NCBI GenBank assembly: GCA_013400975.1
Contig: WBMZ01002994.1
Span: forward strand, 1 to 64,000
DNA: 64,000 bases
Origin: Atrichornis clamosus
Taxonomy: Eukaryota; Chordata; Aves; Passeriformes; Menuridae
Direction of reading: 5' to 3'
Part shown: piece by piece, positions 25,741 to 39,100 of the stretch
Numbering within the stretch: position 1 is the first letter of the stretch
Layout: every line of letters starts with the position of its first letter
Position numbers and translations under genes: made by a program
Notes under the pieces: generated by a model
Databases searched by the model: none
Told to the model about the DNA's origin: nothing
Seen by the model: the letters and a program-made list of their open reading frames with translations, nothing else

Positions 25741-28700
25741 ATTGCTCTTTTGTGTACATGCTCTTTTAAAACTATATGCATGGTCAAATAATTTTATCAC
25801 ACAGACTCACAGGATTACAGATTAATTTAAGTAGGTAGGATATATGAAAGACATTTGACTTAACCTCCCCAATCAGAGCAGACATGATGTGGCTAAACTA
25901 AAGTGATTGTGCCACCAGTTCTTCAAAGAGTCTGGAAGATACAGTAATTAACCAAGGTGCCCATTTCCTTCATGTATTTTCTCATATTAATTATTAGAAA
26001 ATATTGTGAGATGTTATGTGATTGATTCAGTTTTGTATAAAATATATGGGCAAGTATGAATTTTCAAAATTATTAGCTTCCTGGATACAGATATTCTTAA
26101 GAACAGATCTCATTCTGCTAGTTCTTGCACAATGTCACTTTAACTCATTCCAAATAAGTCTGTGGGATGATAAAGAAAAAGAGAAAAAAATTGCTTACTG
26201 TTTTCTTAAATCATTGAATTATCAGAAACTACTTAGCTGAACAGATAAAATAATCAAAATATATTTAGTATTTTAAAAAAATATTTCTGAATTATTTTGC
26301 TTCTTCCAGAGACTCTCTTCTATAATATATCTATAATGATATTTAACTAGAACAGTGGATATCAAGACTCTTGGTACTTTTTAGCAATGTATAATATAAA
26401 ATGTTTATAAAATAAAACTAGATGTTTTCATTTTTACATCTTAAATAAAGAATAAACTTTTACAGAGCGGCTTTAAAAGCACAACTTTGTCATGGATTGA
26501 TAGTATTCAGTATTTTTTCATATACTACTCTTTGATTGGCCATTACAAAGATTTGTGTTGTAGCAAGGTTAGAAGATTGCTGCATCTCAAAGTTCAGCAT
26601 GAATTTCAATTGTGGATTATTTCATATAGCTGTATCTTAGTAAAATAATTTTGCCAAAAATAACTTGAAATAACATATAGGATTGTCTTCTCCTTTATTT
26701 CAAGCATTGTTTCTCACCCATTTATATGGGCAGCCTAAGCAATATAAATTGCTGCATGACAAATGGAATAGCTTTGGTTTTTTTGTGTGTTATTCACCTT
26801 ATTCTTTCTCTGTAGACCCAGAGCTTTATGCCCTAATGAGTGCCTGAAGCTGATAAGAAGGACTTGCCTTGAGTAAGCAAGACAATTAAGCCCCTAATCA
26901 AGTAATGAGTTTTCTGTCAATCACTCTTTGATACTAAGGGTGACACCTGCCTGACACCATCAGTCCTGATTTACAGAGATTTCATGTTATACATAAATCT
27001 CAATGATCAGATACGAAGCTATGAGTCCATCAACTCCTAAATGTAAAAATATCTTTTCTGCTTCAGCATGATCATTAACATATCTATGCTAATGACTTGG
27101 GAAGAGAAGTTGTCATTCACTGTACTGAAATATTATTAGAAAGCCAGATCCTAGGTTAGTGTGTATTCTGATGGCTTTTGAGGAAAATTGCAACTGTTCA
27201 AGACATTATTTAGACCTACTCTCAGTAAAATGAAGTATTCATCAGTTCCAAGTTTTCTTTTGGTTAAACAATTCTGCTCTGTTGTATAGGGAATATTTCT
27301 AGGGAAGTATCCATCATGTGAAATATGATTCTATGTTGTTTTCTGGCAAAAACATTTTTCACATTTGCCTAAATGAGCAGCATGAATTTCATCATGAACA
27401 AATTTTTTGTTTGCTTTACATTTCTGACCTGCTAAATTATGTTATCTCACATTATGGCAAATTACAGGATGTCACATCATGTTACATAGTTTACATTGTA
27501 AGTCAATTCAATTTGACACAACATGACAAAGTAATGTAATATATCAGTTCTATAAGCACATTCTTTAAGTAATGAGGTAATTTTTCAGCATACAAACCAG
27601 AGCACCTATTTAGTATTAAATATCCATCAACTGCTTCTAAAGTAGCTTACAGAGCAATTGGATCAAGTATCTACAGAAAGGGGATATTTTTGTTGTCTTC
27701 TCTGCTAATTGATTAAACAGTACTGTGCTAGCATTCACTCCACATTGCACAAACTCTTTTCATTAAAACACTCACTCTTACACGTCAACAGTCTGGGAAC
27801 AGTACATATCTCTGTTAATAAATATGTGTGCTATTGAAACATGCAGCTTGGGTTTTAAGCAGCACTGGTCTTCATTAAAGCCATGAGAGAACCTGGTATT
27901 GCAGTAATTAAACTCCTATTGGATATGAAATATTTGTGCAAGATTGTGGTACGAAGGTTGTTTTCAGGGCAAAAAAGTTAAAATTAATTTTGATCTATAA
28001 AGACATGCCAGTCAGTTGTAATAGAAATCTGTATAGCATATCTGGCAGGAGTGACCAGAATACTGGTCGCTATCTCCGTACAGTGAACACAAAATTAAGC
28101 AAGCTGACACATTTACATTGCCTCACCACTCACGTTCTGAGGACTCATCTGTACAGCAAGGGCCCAATAACAACGTCGCAACATCAAGGAGATATAAATG
28201 TCTAAAGCGAGATTGCCATGCTAAACACAAGTACTTTAACTAGTTTTGGTAACAAGTAAAAATTTGAGCTGTAATGTGGAACCCCATATGAATTTGAATG
28301 GTAATCTACTCAGTTTCTGGAGAGTGTCCAAGCTAACCTCCACACTATTAAAATGAGGTTGCTACAGGTTGCACTGTATTACATTAAAAACTGAAGTTGT
28401 TTCTGTCAACTAACCCTTGCACTCAACAAGAGAAACCCTTAAAAAGTTAACAGGGTTTTCAGTCAGTGCTCCTTTTAACATCTGCTATAGTAAAAGAAAA
28501 AGAGAGATGAATAGACAGAATGCTAATAAAGCAGCCTGTTTTCAAAGCAATTATCCCCCAAGTTTCTCCAATTAGATGGCTTAAATGCAAAGGGAAAATA
28601 TTTTAAAAGGCACTTTTTCTTTTCTATTTTCCAGTTTAGCTAGCCATGTAGCCATCTGTACATCCTTTTCTGCCATATTGATAGGAGAAGCAATGTCAGG

Positions 28701-31119
28701 AGAAAATTTAGAGAGCTAAGAGGGCGCTCAGCCCAGCATCTTAGACATTATGCTGGTTGTTGAGTTATGTTTTAATGAGGAAATGGGGATACACGTTAGA
28801 GAAAGGAAAACAGACAAATAATACATTAAATAGACCAGTTAGCATTTTAACAATTTTACACTAAAACATATAGATACTTCCATATGTAAGAAATTATTTC
28901 ATCTTGTCCTTTGCAAAAGAGAGTTTCTATGGAAAAAGCAAACATTATTATCCAGAAAATTATATCTGGGTCTTATTCTTGGCTCCCAAAAATGTACAAT
29001 GAAACATATTTCTACTTTTGAGAAAAATCATTTTCAGGCAAAGAAGTATAATTTGTGTGTCTACAAAATAGTCTGTTTAAATTTTTTGTAAATCATATTA
29101 CAAATCTCTGAAAAATAAAAGAAATAATCTTTTAACAGTCCATCATATAAAACAGTTATCTCTCGATATAAGAATAATAACCAGAAACCTGTTAACCAGT
29201 ATTTTAATTGCTTCGTAAAGTATCTTATGTTTCAGATAGGTTCTTTAATGTTTATATGCAAAGGTTATAGAAAATAACGGTTTGTGTAATCATATATGTA
29301 AGAATATCATGGATCTTGAAACGAATTTTCAAAAGAAATTAAAATGTTCCATTTACATTTCAAAGTCTCAAGAAATTATTTTTCATTATCATTCATATCT
29401 ATCTAGCTATCTATCACAAATATATATACAAAAAATCCCTGCCTCTAACACTAGAAGCAAGACTATTTTGGTCACCATTTTTTGGGTGTTTTCTTTTTGA
29501 ATAGCAGTGGAGACTTAGATGAAGTAAGAAGGTAGAGGACACAAAGTAACAGTTTATAAAAGATGCATCATCTTTTGTTGTAGGTACTGAAAAAAATACA
29601 CTTTAAAATAACATCAGAGTCATAGTATTGAACACACCAACTCTGTATGGCAAATTTGTAATATATTCTCTTAAAACTGAAACAATTTTTTGGATTAATA
29701 GTTTAATAAATAAGAATAAAATTTCAGGTTGATAGGTTACTTCAATTTGTCATGATGTACCATAATATTTCAGAAATTATGCTTTTCTTTGCCAAACAAA
29801 TTTTCATTTCATGATGACATAGTGTTTTATAATGCAGCTAATTGAATCTAAATTAAAATTAAAAAAACAAACAAAATCTACACAACTAAAACCTAAAATC
29901 CTTTTTAGGGCTTTTAAAAATCTCACATTGTCCTCTGTTTGAGCCCTTGTGTATATTTTACTTGGGTAAGATAGGTGTCATTTGAAGCTGAGAATTTTGA
30001 CATGCAGGACTGGCATTGAACCAAATGTGTGTTTACTTGCAGATCTTGTATCTGTGACTGGGAATGGGCTGTGCATTATTGAGGTTCTGTTATACCATTT
30101 GGCAATGCTGAAGAATCTAAATCCTCAGCATAGAGCAGGTAAAGGACCTACAGGAAATCTCAACAGGAATCTCTGGCTATGGAATAAATCCAACATAAGG
30201 AAGATCTAATGTCAGTGAATGTCTTTTGCACAAATCTTGTATGTAGGTAGGAGGGATACTCTCAAGAAAAGATTTATTCCCTCAGTTAAAATATTCCTAA
30301 GGCTGGGAAGTTTCAAGCTATTAGAAATAAATAATTTGCCCTTATGTGTTTTTAAAAATACTGGATTGGAAAAGATAACCTGCAGATTTTCTTCAGGAAA
30401 AAAGTAAGTTACCTGCATGGATTAAGTTTTTGAGCATTTTTATAATTATCCCTGGGCACTGAGTTTGTCTATTGCTTTATCAACACTGAATATATTATTT
30501 CACATTAATTTCTAGGAAAGAATTAATAGATTTCATCTGCATGTACTTATAAGACTATGATTGCATTCAGAGACCAAGTATTTCTCCAAAATGACCTGGA
30601 AGTCTGCCATTCTTATACCATTAGAAATATTGTTTGCAGTACTTTTATTTTGAATAAAAGCAGCACATCAAGTAAGTGATCTTTATTGTCTCAAAACATA
30701 ATTGCTTGTTCTTTATGATTCAATCCATACACCCTGGCAGTTTTCTCTACCAAGATCATTATGAAACAATGCACTATAGTGAATGTTACCATGTGCTCAA
30801 TATTTCTGCTCACATGTTTTTCTGGGTTTCTATCCATCTCTTCTTTTATACTCCCTTATTTCATATGTGTGGACACGTTTTCAGTATGGAATTTGAACTC
30901 TTTCTGCTAGCACAGTTGTCTACCAGTATTTACTCAAAATCAATATGAGAAAATATGTCAGTGTTGCTTTTATGTGGCCAGGTAATTTCTAGTTCAAGTA
31001 CAATTCATCATTCTTTCCTGTTTTTTTTTAATATCCTCTAATAAGAGTAAACGAAATAAATCAACCAAGTGAAAGATATGGATTTGTATATGATTAAGTT
31101 TCACTTGGTATCTTCATAG
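25741..31119. other. Unique AT-rich sequence with enhancer-like motif block
   Basis: About 5.4 kb with no recognised gene or transposon. Segments at 26815-27040 and 27900-28780 are less AT-simple than their surroundings and rich in homeodomain-like cores. See findings for the PBX-MEIS decamer at 26914-26923. A small (TATC)n-like patch lies near 29398-29412. Confidence 0.55.
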
Positions 31120-31208
31120 TGTTGAATGGTGCTACATCAGGTTTGCATATGGTCACTAGAGAGGTTTTGGAAGACTCTGTATTGGGGTCAGTCCTGTTAA
31201 AAATTTTT
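31120..31208 (+). mobile_element. CR1 ORF2 fragment (reverse-transcriptase region)
   Basis: The segment 'tattggggtcagtcctgtt' (31180-31198), preceded by 'tatggtcactagagagg' (31149-31165), corresponds to the CR1 reverse-transcriptase region that normally encodes a G-S-x-L-G-P-x-L-F-N block. The short following 'aaaaatttttatta' merges with the adjoining reverse-oriented copy, so the junction is uncertain by about 10 bp. Confidence 0.75.
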
Positions 31209-31830
31209 ATTATCACTCCTCAGGTTCCTTTACTCCAAAGTAGACAAAATCAAAATCCACAGCTGCTCCTCACAAGACATTCCTTCCTGTCCTTTCATCA
31301 GTGTCTTCTAGATGCATTGTAGGACTCTCATTTCTTCTAAAATTGTGGGGCCCAGAGCTGCACGCCGTGCTCTGGGTGAGGCTGCACCAGCTGAGTACAG
31401 CAGGACAATCTCCTCTTTTGCCCAGCTGGTCATGCAGTGTTTGATGCCCCCCAGGATGTGTTTTGGCCTCTGGGCTGTGAAAGCCCACTGCTGACCTGTG
31501 TCAGGCCTGCTGCTGACCAGCACCCCCATATCCCTTCCTGCAGGGCTGCTCTCCTGCCACTCCTCTCTCAATTTATATTAGAGCCTGACACTACTCTGTC
31601 CCAGGTGCAGAATCACAGAATCTGCCATTTTGACTTGTTAATCTCATGCCAGTAATCACAGCTCAAAGCTCTAATATATCTAGATGCCTATGCAAGACCA
31701 AGTCACCAGCACCTCTCAGTTTGGTATCAGCAAATTATACATTAATGGTACATTAAACTTCTACTTTCACATTGTTGATAAATGCATCAATTAGAATTGT
31801 CCCTAGAATTGAACCTGAGGAACACTGCTG
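31209..31830 (-). mobile_element. CR1 LINE ORF2 fragment, reverse orientation
   Basis: Read on the minus strand, this starts at the segment encoding the reverse-transcriptase F-I-x-x-x block (near 31830-31770) and runs through the C-terminal region of ORF2. On the plus strand the clearest blocks are 'gtggggcccagagctgcac' (31346-31364), 'tcatgcagtgtttgatgccc' (31430-31449) and 'ccttcctgcagggctgctct' (31533-31552). The 3' UTR and terminus are absent, so the copy was deleted or interrupted at its 3' side, next to the opposing fragment. Confidence 0.85.
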
Positions 31831-32072
31831 ATAATCACTGGTGATATCATACTTTTACAGAGTAGCTAGGAGTCATTAAGATGAAGTAAGACCAAAGAAA
31901 GGGAACAAGCAATTCAACTTTCTGACTGAAATCATAGTTCTACATTTCTAAATTTATTTTTAAAAATAAATTAAATAATGTTGTCTGGGTTTCTCTAAAC
32001 AGTTTGTGGTTTGTATATAAAGAAAGAAAATTTTATAATCTTTTTAAGAAGTGTATTGTTTTATTTCAACAG

Positions 32073-32815
32073 TCATGTATCTGAGGAAGAGTAACCCCAT
32101 GCAATAATAAATACCAGGAGACACTCTGTGGAAAGTAGCTTGGTATAAAGGTACCAGGGGGTCTTGGAGAAAACCAAATTGATTATGAGCCAGTAATGTG
32201 CCTTTGCCTTAAAGAAGGCTCCCAGGTTGCATGAAGCAAAGCATTGCCAATGCGTTGAGGTAGGTATCCCTCTCCTCTACTCAACACTGATGTGGCTGTG
32301 TCTGGAATACTGTGTCTGGTTCTAGGCTCCCCAGCACAAGAATGATGCTGATGAATTGGCGATAGTTCAATGAAGGGCTGCAAAGATGATACAGGGACAG
32401 GACCACCCCTTATATGAGAAAAGTCTGAGAGAGATGGGCCTATTCAGCCTGGAGCAGAGAAGATTTCAGGGGAATCAGGGCAGATTTTATCAATGTGTAT
32501 AAATGCTCAAAGAGATCGTGCAAATAAGGTGGAGCCAGGCCCCTTTCAGTGTTGTCTAGAAACAGGACCAGAAGCAATAGGCACAAATCAAAACATAGGA
32601 GGTTTCCTCTGAGCACTGGCAGTCAATTCCTTACTTTAAGGGTGACTGAGCACTTGCACAGGCTGAATGGAGTCTCCATCTTTGGAGGTATTCAGAAGCT
32701 GACAGCACAGGATGTTGGACTACCAGAACATGGTGTTTGCCCCAGAGGAGTTGGACCAGTTGACCTCCAAAGGTCCCTTCCCACCTCAACCATCTATGAT
32801 TCTGTGATTCTATTT
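32073..32815 (+). mobile_element. CR1 LINE 3' fragment with intact terminus
   Basis: This covers the last part of ORF2 and the complete 3' UTR. Blocks seen are 'gaagagtaaccccatgc' (32085-32101), 'tactgtgtctggttctaggc' (32309-32328), 'gcctattcagcctggagcag' (32438-32457) and 'gttgacctccaaaggtccct' (32759-32778). The 3' end is a clean ATTCTGTGATTCTA-type terminus at about 32800-32815, the best-preserved CR1 terminus in the window. The small open frame at 32549-32866 is within this fragment and is not a gene. Confidence 0.94.
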
Positions 32816-33019
32816 TACTCTATTAGGTATGAGTTCCACTCAAGAATTACCTTTAGATGGGCCTGATCAAGCTGAAGATTAAGATGCAGTAACACCCACT
32901 GTGCAAACTTGGAAACTCCTAAAGCATTACCCATTCAAGGTTTATGTGGAGATATAGCTTAGTCCCTCTAATCTCCGGCATTGCAGTGTCAGCCAGCAAT
33001 GAAAAAGAAATAAACCCCT

Positions 33020-33190
33020 AAACAAACAAACAAATACCCAGAGTTTGAAGGGAGTGTGTGGGGCTGTGTGTGTGTTGTCACTGAGGACTGACAGATCCAG
33101 AACTACAGAAAACAAGCAAGGAAGTTTTTGGAATCATTTGCTCAAAAAAAACCCCAAAAAACCCCAAAAGAACAAAAACCAAAACCAAAC
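33020..33190. repeat. Low-complexity AAAC / TG / AACCCC-rich patch
   Basis: Three simple-sequence tracts lie close together: (AAAC)n at about 33020-33034, a TG-rich tract at 33053-33076, and a run of A-blocks interrupted by CCCC at 33144-33190. Confidence 0.75.
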
Positions 33191-36100
33191 TACTTCACTA
33201 TTAAGTATGTAGTGAAGTACTTTTATAAAATTGATCAGATCTAGGTTTTGTATAACTAGACCAGATAAACTATACAGATAGTTCTTAAGGATCCTTATTG
33301 ACTTAGCAGTTTGACTGGTGTTGCAGTGGGTGTTTTGATGGCAAGGGAAGCTTCAAGGCTCTAGGTGATTTCAATGTCCGTGTCTGGCTGCCAGACTGCT
33401 TTTTCCCAAAGGAGGCACACACCAGAGAAATAAGATCTTTTCTGAAAGAGCAGAGATCTCGTTTTTCCTACACTGACACTTTTTGACAGGGGGTAGGGGA
33501 GATATACAAAGAGTGCAAGGCAGTTTTAAGGTGAGGTTAAATGTTATAGCTGTTGTAATTTAACAACTACTGCAGCAAAAAGGAGGAAATTCCTCCTTTC
33601 ACTCCATTAGTCTGACAGCCTCAGTCTCTCAGTTCTTCTGCTGATGTGATTCAGGTCTCAGATTCTTCAGATCCTTAGATGACATGATTCAAATTACTAA
33701 ATTATTGGAAAACTATTCTTTTTTTTCTACTAAGATTTTCATCTGACTTGTGCTTGGTAGCTCATGGAGGGGCTTGTAAGCTTCATAGTCAAAGCCTTTC
33801 CAGAAGAGGGAAGGCATAGTGTGACGTTCTTTTTGGTGTTGGCAAGATGTTAAAGTGGCTGCTGTTGCTTCATACTGATGCGCTCACTCACTTCCTATAA
33901 GGATCAATAATAAAGCGTATCATAGATTAAGTAGATTAGATTAATATAGATTATAGCATAGGAGGGTGTGAAGCAACTGCTGAGCATGGAAGGCCATCTA
34001 CGGGAGTAAAAATTCAGTAATTTCAAAGAACTAAAATTCATCCCTAAATTCCAGAGACTGTGCTACATTATTTGCAACATATCTATTAATGCTCTTGAGA
34101 GTACAGAACACAGAAAACAGACCAAATTTTTTTTTCTAGAGTATTAGAATATTTTGTGAATCTGGTGTTTGTTTGTAGTTTTCCTGTTGTTGTTCATTTT
34201 GTCTGTTTTCTTTTCTTCATGTCTTTGTAAGTAGATGATAGATAAAATATCTTATTAACTTCTTTCATTCTCATACTGTATATGAATAAACAGATAGAGA
34301 AAGTCTACTGGTCCCTATATTTCCTAAAATATAATAGCCTTTTAAAGTAGAACCTCTTAACTTTGAGTTTCTCTAAATTTTGTCATATAGTATCAGGAAA
34401 TGTTCAACCTGACAAATGAAAGTTGATCAAATAGGATTAAAGCAAATACTGGAGAAAGGAGGTAAATCTTTACTAGAGACAGTTATCAACCCTTCCTTGA
34501 TTAATAGTGTACTTTGATTTTACAGACAAATCTTCTACCATTACACATAATGTTTGACACTTTTAAGAACACAAATTAGAAATGCTTCTTGGTTCACACA
34601 TAAATATGCATCCTTGCAAAAGTTTTTTTAAAATTAATTCCTACTCTAAAAGTAGTCAAATTAGAATCTGAAAAGTGTTTTAATAGAAGTTTTTGTAATG
34701 ACATCTCAGAATTGTCTGTCAAGAAATATCTATATAAATTACACCTTTCACCCAATTAATGAAAATTTGGATCATCAAAACTAATATGAAGCAGCCAAGA
34801 AATTATTTTTTTTAAATATAATTTTTCATCTGCCTTAAAACCTGATTAAGTATTTTTCAAAATTTGAGAAGCTATAGACAGTTGAAAATATTGCCAGTCT
34901 TCAGCAGCAGGTGGAAAAGCAAAGCGTGAGCAGTTTTATGTGCAAACAAATAACGTACCTTTCAAAGCCTTATTAACAGACACAATTTAAGATAGAAACT
35001 TCACACTGACAGATGTGTAGGGGCAAATGGGAATACTTTACATTCTGAGAGTGATTCCACCCTCATTTATGCCATTGGCTTCATTGTAGTGACTTCCAGT
35101 AGCATGAGAAAGAGGCAAACTGGATATTAAGTGACATTCAGAACAAGATATATTACTATAATTTCTTCAGTGATGTTATTTACCTCTCTATGTCAGACAG
35201 CAATTGTAATGACAGCATTAAGTTAGAAAAACAATATTGGAGGTCTCCAAGAAAACCAAATTTTTAATTGCACCTGAAAATACCTACTGAGAATTCTACA
35301 TATTGACAAGAGGAAGAGACCAGCCCAGGATATTTCAGAAAAACCTCTGTGTTCAGCAATGTGTAAAAGAAAGGAAAAGTATAAGAAAAGAATAAGGGTA
35401 TAAAACACACTCACTTGTTGAGGCATATTTACTTTGTACTGCACGGCAAGATGGAATAAGATTCAAATTTACAACAAAAACCTTATTTAAAATGATCTTT
35501 GAACCATATACTTGCAGAGTTTCTAACTCTAATACTCTAAACTTTAAAGAAAGGCAATAGGGGTAGTTATTACAGGTTTTCAAATGTGATTTCTTATCAT
35601 GTGGTGGATGGCAGGTGGGTGGGAGCACAAATGAAAAAATTCAAATCTTTGGAAGTCAAACAGCTTCAAAACAAAATGCTTTACATAAAATATATCAAAC
35701 TAAGGTAAGCATAGAATGAAGGAGTTAAGGTCCGCTTTTATAAAATTGACTTTAAAATACGTAATCTGAAATATATTATCCTGAGGTCCATTTTAATTAA
35801 TTTAATCATGGACTTGTCAATATTTTTGTGAGGTGTGCCCTTTTCAATAGGAATACTAACTTCTTTACACTTTGTCTATTGGGAGGATAAAAGTCACCTG
35901 TTATTATTTGATCTGAATTTTTCTAAGTGATGAAGACAAAGTAGAGAAGGAGAAATGAATTCTAGTGTTTATTTTTTGAAATTATTATTAGAAGATGAAC
36001 ATATATCAACTCAGTTGCTTAAATATCAGCATTTACTAAAATTTCAGATATTTTACATTAAAGATGCAACATAAGACTTGTATGAGGCCTTGGACTTGTA

Positions 36101-39100
36101 CCTGTAGCAAGGCAAGGTATCCCACAATTTAAGCTGGATCACACTTCAAGAGTGTGCTGAAGAATTTCGACCAAAATAAGACATCTTTGCAAATGTGAAC
36201 TAGCTTTTTATGTTCTTTCCACTGCTATTTCTTAAATGTTCTTTAAAATAATCAAACATGATTCTCAGGCGAAACCAACTTTTCACTCTTGTTAACTCAA
36301 AATTGTGAAATTATGTGTGTGAAAACACAGATTTTCTCTATGTCATTAGACCTATTTAAATTTTAACAGAATTAGTACATAATTATTGTATTGTCTAACT
36401 AATGGTCTATGTAAATTATACACATGAAACAAAATAAGTCACTTAATAAATGCCTAAATAGGGAAAAATCAGTCCTGAAGCCTAGAAAGACATCTAAAGG
36501 GAAAAAACAAATCAGGTCACAGCACATCCTGTTCTTAAAAATATCCAGGTTTTGCCTAAGAACATTATTTTATCATTATCCAAGCCCCTATGTCTTTCTT
36601 CCTCTAAGAACTTTACCCTGTAGTTACCTGAGAGTTCAAAGAACAGATGCTTAGAGTAATGAATTACATTTTTCCCAAAAATGTCTCTAGAAATATTATT
36701 TTATCCACTGAATAGAATCATGTGTTATCACACATTCCCAAATCTAAAACAAGTAAGAAGGCAGAAGAATAACACAAGCAAGAAGTTGTCCTTTTTGCAT
36801 CAATTCAATGTAACATCCTTACCTTCTAGAGGCTCACTCTGAGAGAAGAACAAACTCCAAAACTCAAACAGCTGTTAAACCAGCAGAAGTGAAAATCAGG
36901 AGGACTGCATTAAAAGGTCAGAATTGTTCTTTTGAGTTTATGATTTGTCTAGCACACAGCAGAACAGAAGGGAGTACAACCAAAGATATCAAGGAAGGAA
37001 TGCAGTCCACACGTAAGCTAACTTCAGCAAAATGGAGCACAGGAGATAAGTAATGTTGGTTAAGGACTGCTGAAGAATGCAAACAAAATGGGTAAATTTG
37101 TGGCATTGCTGTAAATTCCAATGCAAAACCATTTTGTGACTATTTTTTTATTTTTAGGAAATTGCTAATATAGGAAAGAAGAAGATATGGTAAACTAAAT
37201 ATGGAACAGGAATACCAATGGAACCAGGATAGGCAGAAACCTACAGATTATAAATTTAAGAACATAACAAAGAATTTGTACTTCAGCTTTCTTCCTTCCC
37301 AGAACAGTGTCATCTATTTATGCTATACCACATTTTGTAATACAGTTCTTTACACAAATGGCCTAAAAAGATATCAGAAGGCAGCAGAAAGCTCCACATG
37401 AAAATGACATAATAGTTTAGCACATCAGAGTTCTCTGTCAAGAGCATGGGGCATAGCTATTACTGCACATCATGATAGATGAAAAGAAAAATAACAATGT
37501 GAAGGTAAAGATAAAGCTATTCATCTTCATATATTTTTCTACTTTTAATATTACTGTCCCATTTAAATCTATTTTTATATGTTTTTTTTCACCTTACTTT
37601 GGAGAAAAGATCAAAATACTTTTGTGTTGCTCTTGGTTATTCCCCAATCCCATATATCAGTAACAATTACATTTAAACAGCTAGCAGTTAAAGTAGCCAA
37701 ACATTTAAAAGGAAATATATATTTGGACCCAAAGGAGACAAAATGAAATGTGATCTGAAAAAGTTAGGTTTTCACATGAACAACACATATTAAGAAAAGC
37801 CTACATTACTCCCTCAGGTTGTGATATTCATAAGTGATTGTACAAAATGCTGAAATATCCATAAATATTTAGAATCACGTCATGACACCTCTATATATTT
37901 AAACAAGAAGTTTGGAAGGTTGGGAAAAACGCAGCTATTGTGCACACTTCCTTTAAAAAATATCTTGCTGATGGTAGGAGTCTCTAGGGAGAGCCTAATG
38001 AAAGTCTCTTTGCCTGAGTCTTTCTGAGGTCCATTGGAAAGGAAGTGTTTTAAGAGAGTTCATTGGAAATGGGACAGAATCAATCTCCCTACTTTTTTCT
38101 TCAGCCTTTCCAAGGCATTAGAGGAAAAGAACTTTCAGGTATTGCATACAGGAGCAACATGTCCTGCTGTAATTTTTTATTAAAGCCTTGAATATATTAT
38201 ATTCCTTGAATAGAGGAAGAGAAACATACTAGAAAATGCTCTTATCTCATTTTAACCAATATGGGCTTTTGAGGTCTCCTGCCTCCCCCATCTCTGTTAC
38301 CTATTTCTATCTTATTGCTTTCTTTCTGTAGTATATTCAAAAATATGACAAACGTCTCTCACTTGTGACTAAAAATCCAGTTCAGCATATCCACTGCACT
38401 ATCAAGTAAACCCACAGACAAGCTCATACATCATTTACTCTTGGTAGCTTGACAGCAGCCAAGCCAGTGCACTGGACAAGAAGATACAGATAAGAATTTT
38501 TATTTTTCTCAGGGCTTAACTCTTGCTTTGCCCTGCACCTGTCAACTTGTGTTCAAGTCTCAGAGCTTGCACTCAGGTAGAGTGCCAACTTGGGAATGAA
38601 ACAAGGCCAGGACTTTAACTTAAATGTGGCAGTGTTTTTTCTATCTCCTCAGCAACTCCCGCGCTTGGAACAGTTCAAAAATGTCTGTCTGCTTCTGCAG
38701 TTTAGAGATCTTTTATTTTTAGGTCAGGCTGCCTCACAAGCTACAGACATGCAGTAAGCAATTCAGATTAGGAGGCACATGCTGCAACTCCTATATAAAC
38801 ACAGAAGTTTAAAAGGCAAGAAATCCTTTACAGATTTTGTTTTTAAACCTCCTGTTATAATATATAATCCTTATGCTTTCCTAAGAAGCTGCTGGAATGT
38901 GGCAGTACAGATGCAACAACAGACTTCTGTCACATATCTGTCAGAGATTTACAGAACTGAATATTGTAACTGATCATGTGAAAGGGTGGAACATCATCGT
39001 GAAAAAGCAAATATCTAACTCCAGAATTAATTTGTAGTACTTTAAGGGGAGTTCTGCCCATATACAGGTTTGGAACAAATTTTGCAAAATTAATACTCTA

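Noticed and set aside
31270..31655. Cluster of overlapping open frames on both strands
   Set aside because: They are explained by the reverse-oriented CR1 ORF2 fragment.
38540..38565. 'gttcaagtctc' resembling a tRNA-type B box
   Set aside because: No A box or cloverleaf-compatible sequence lies at the correct distance upstream.
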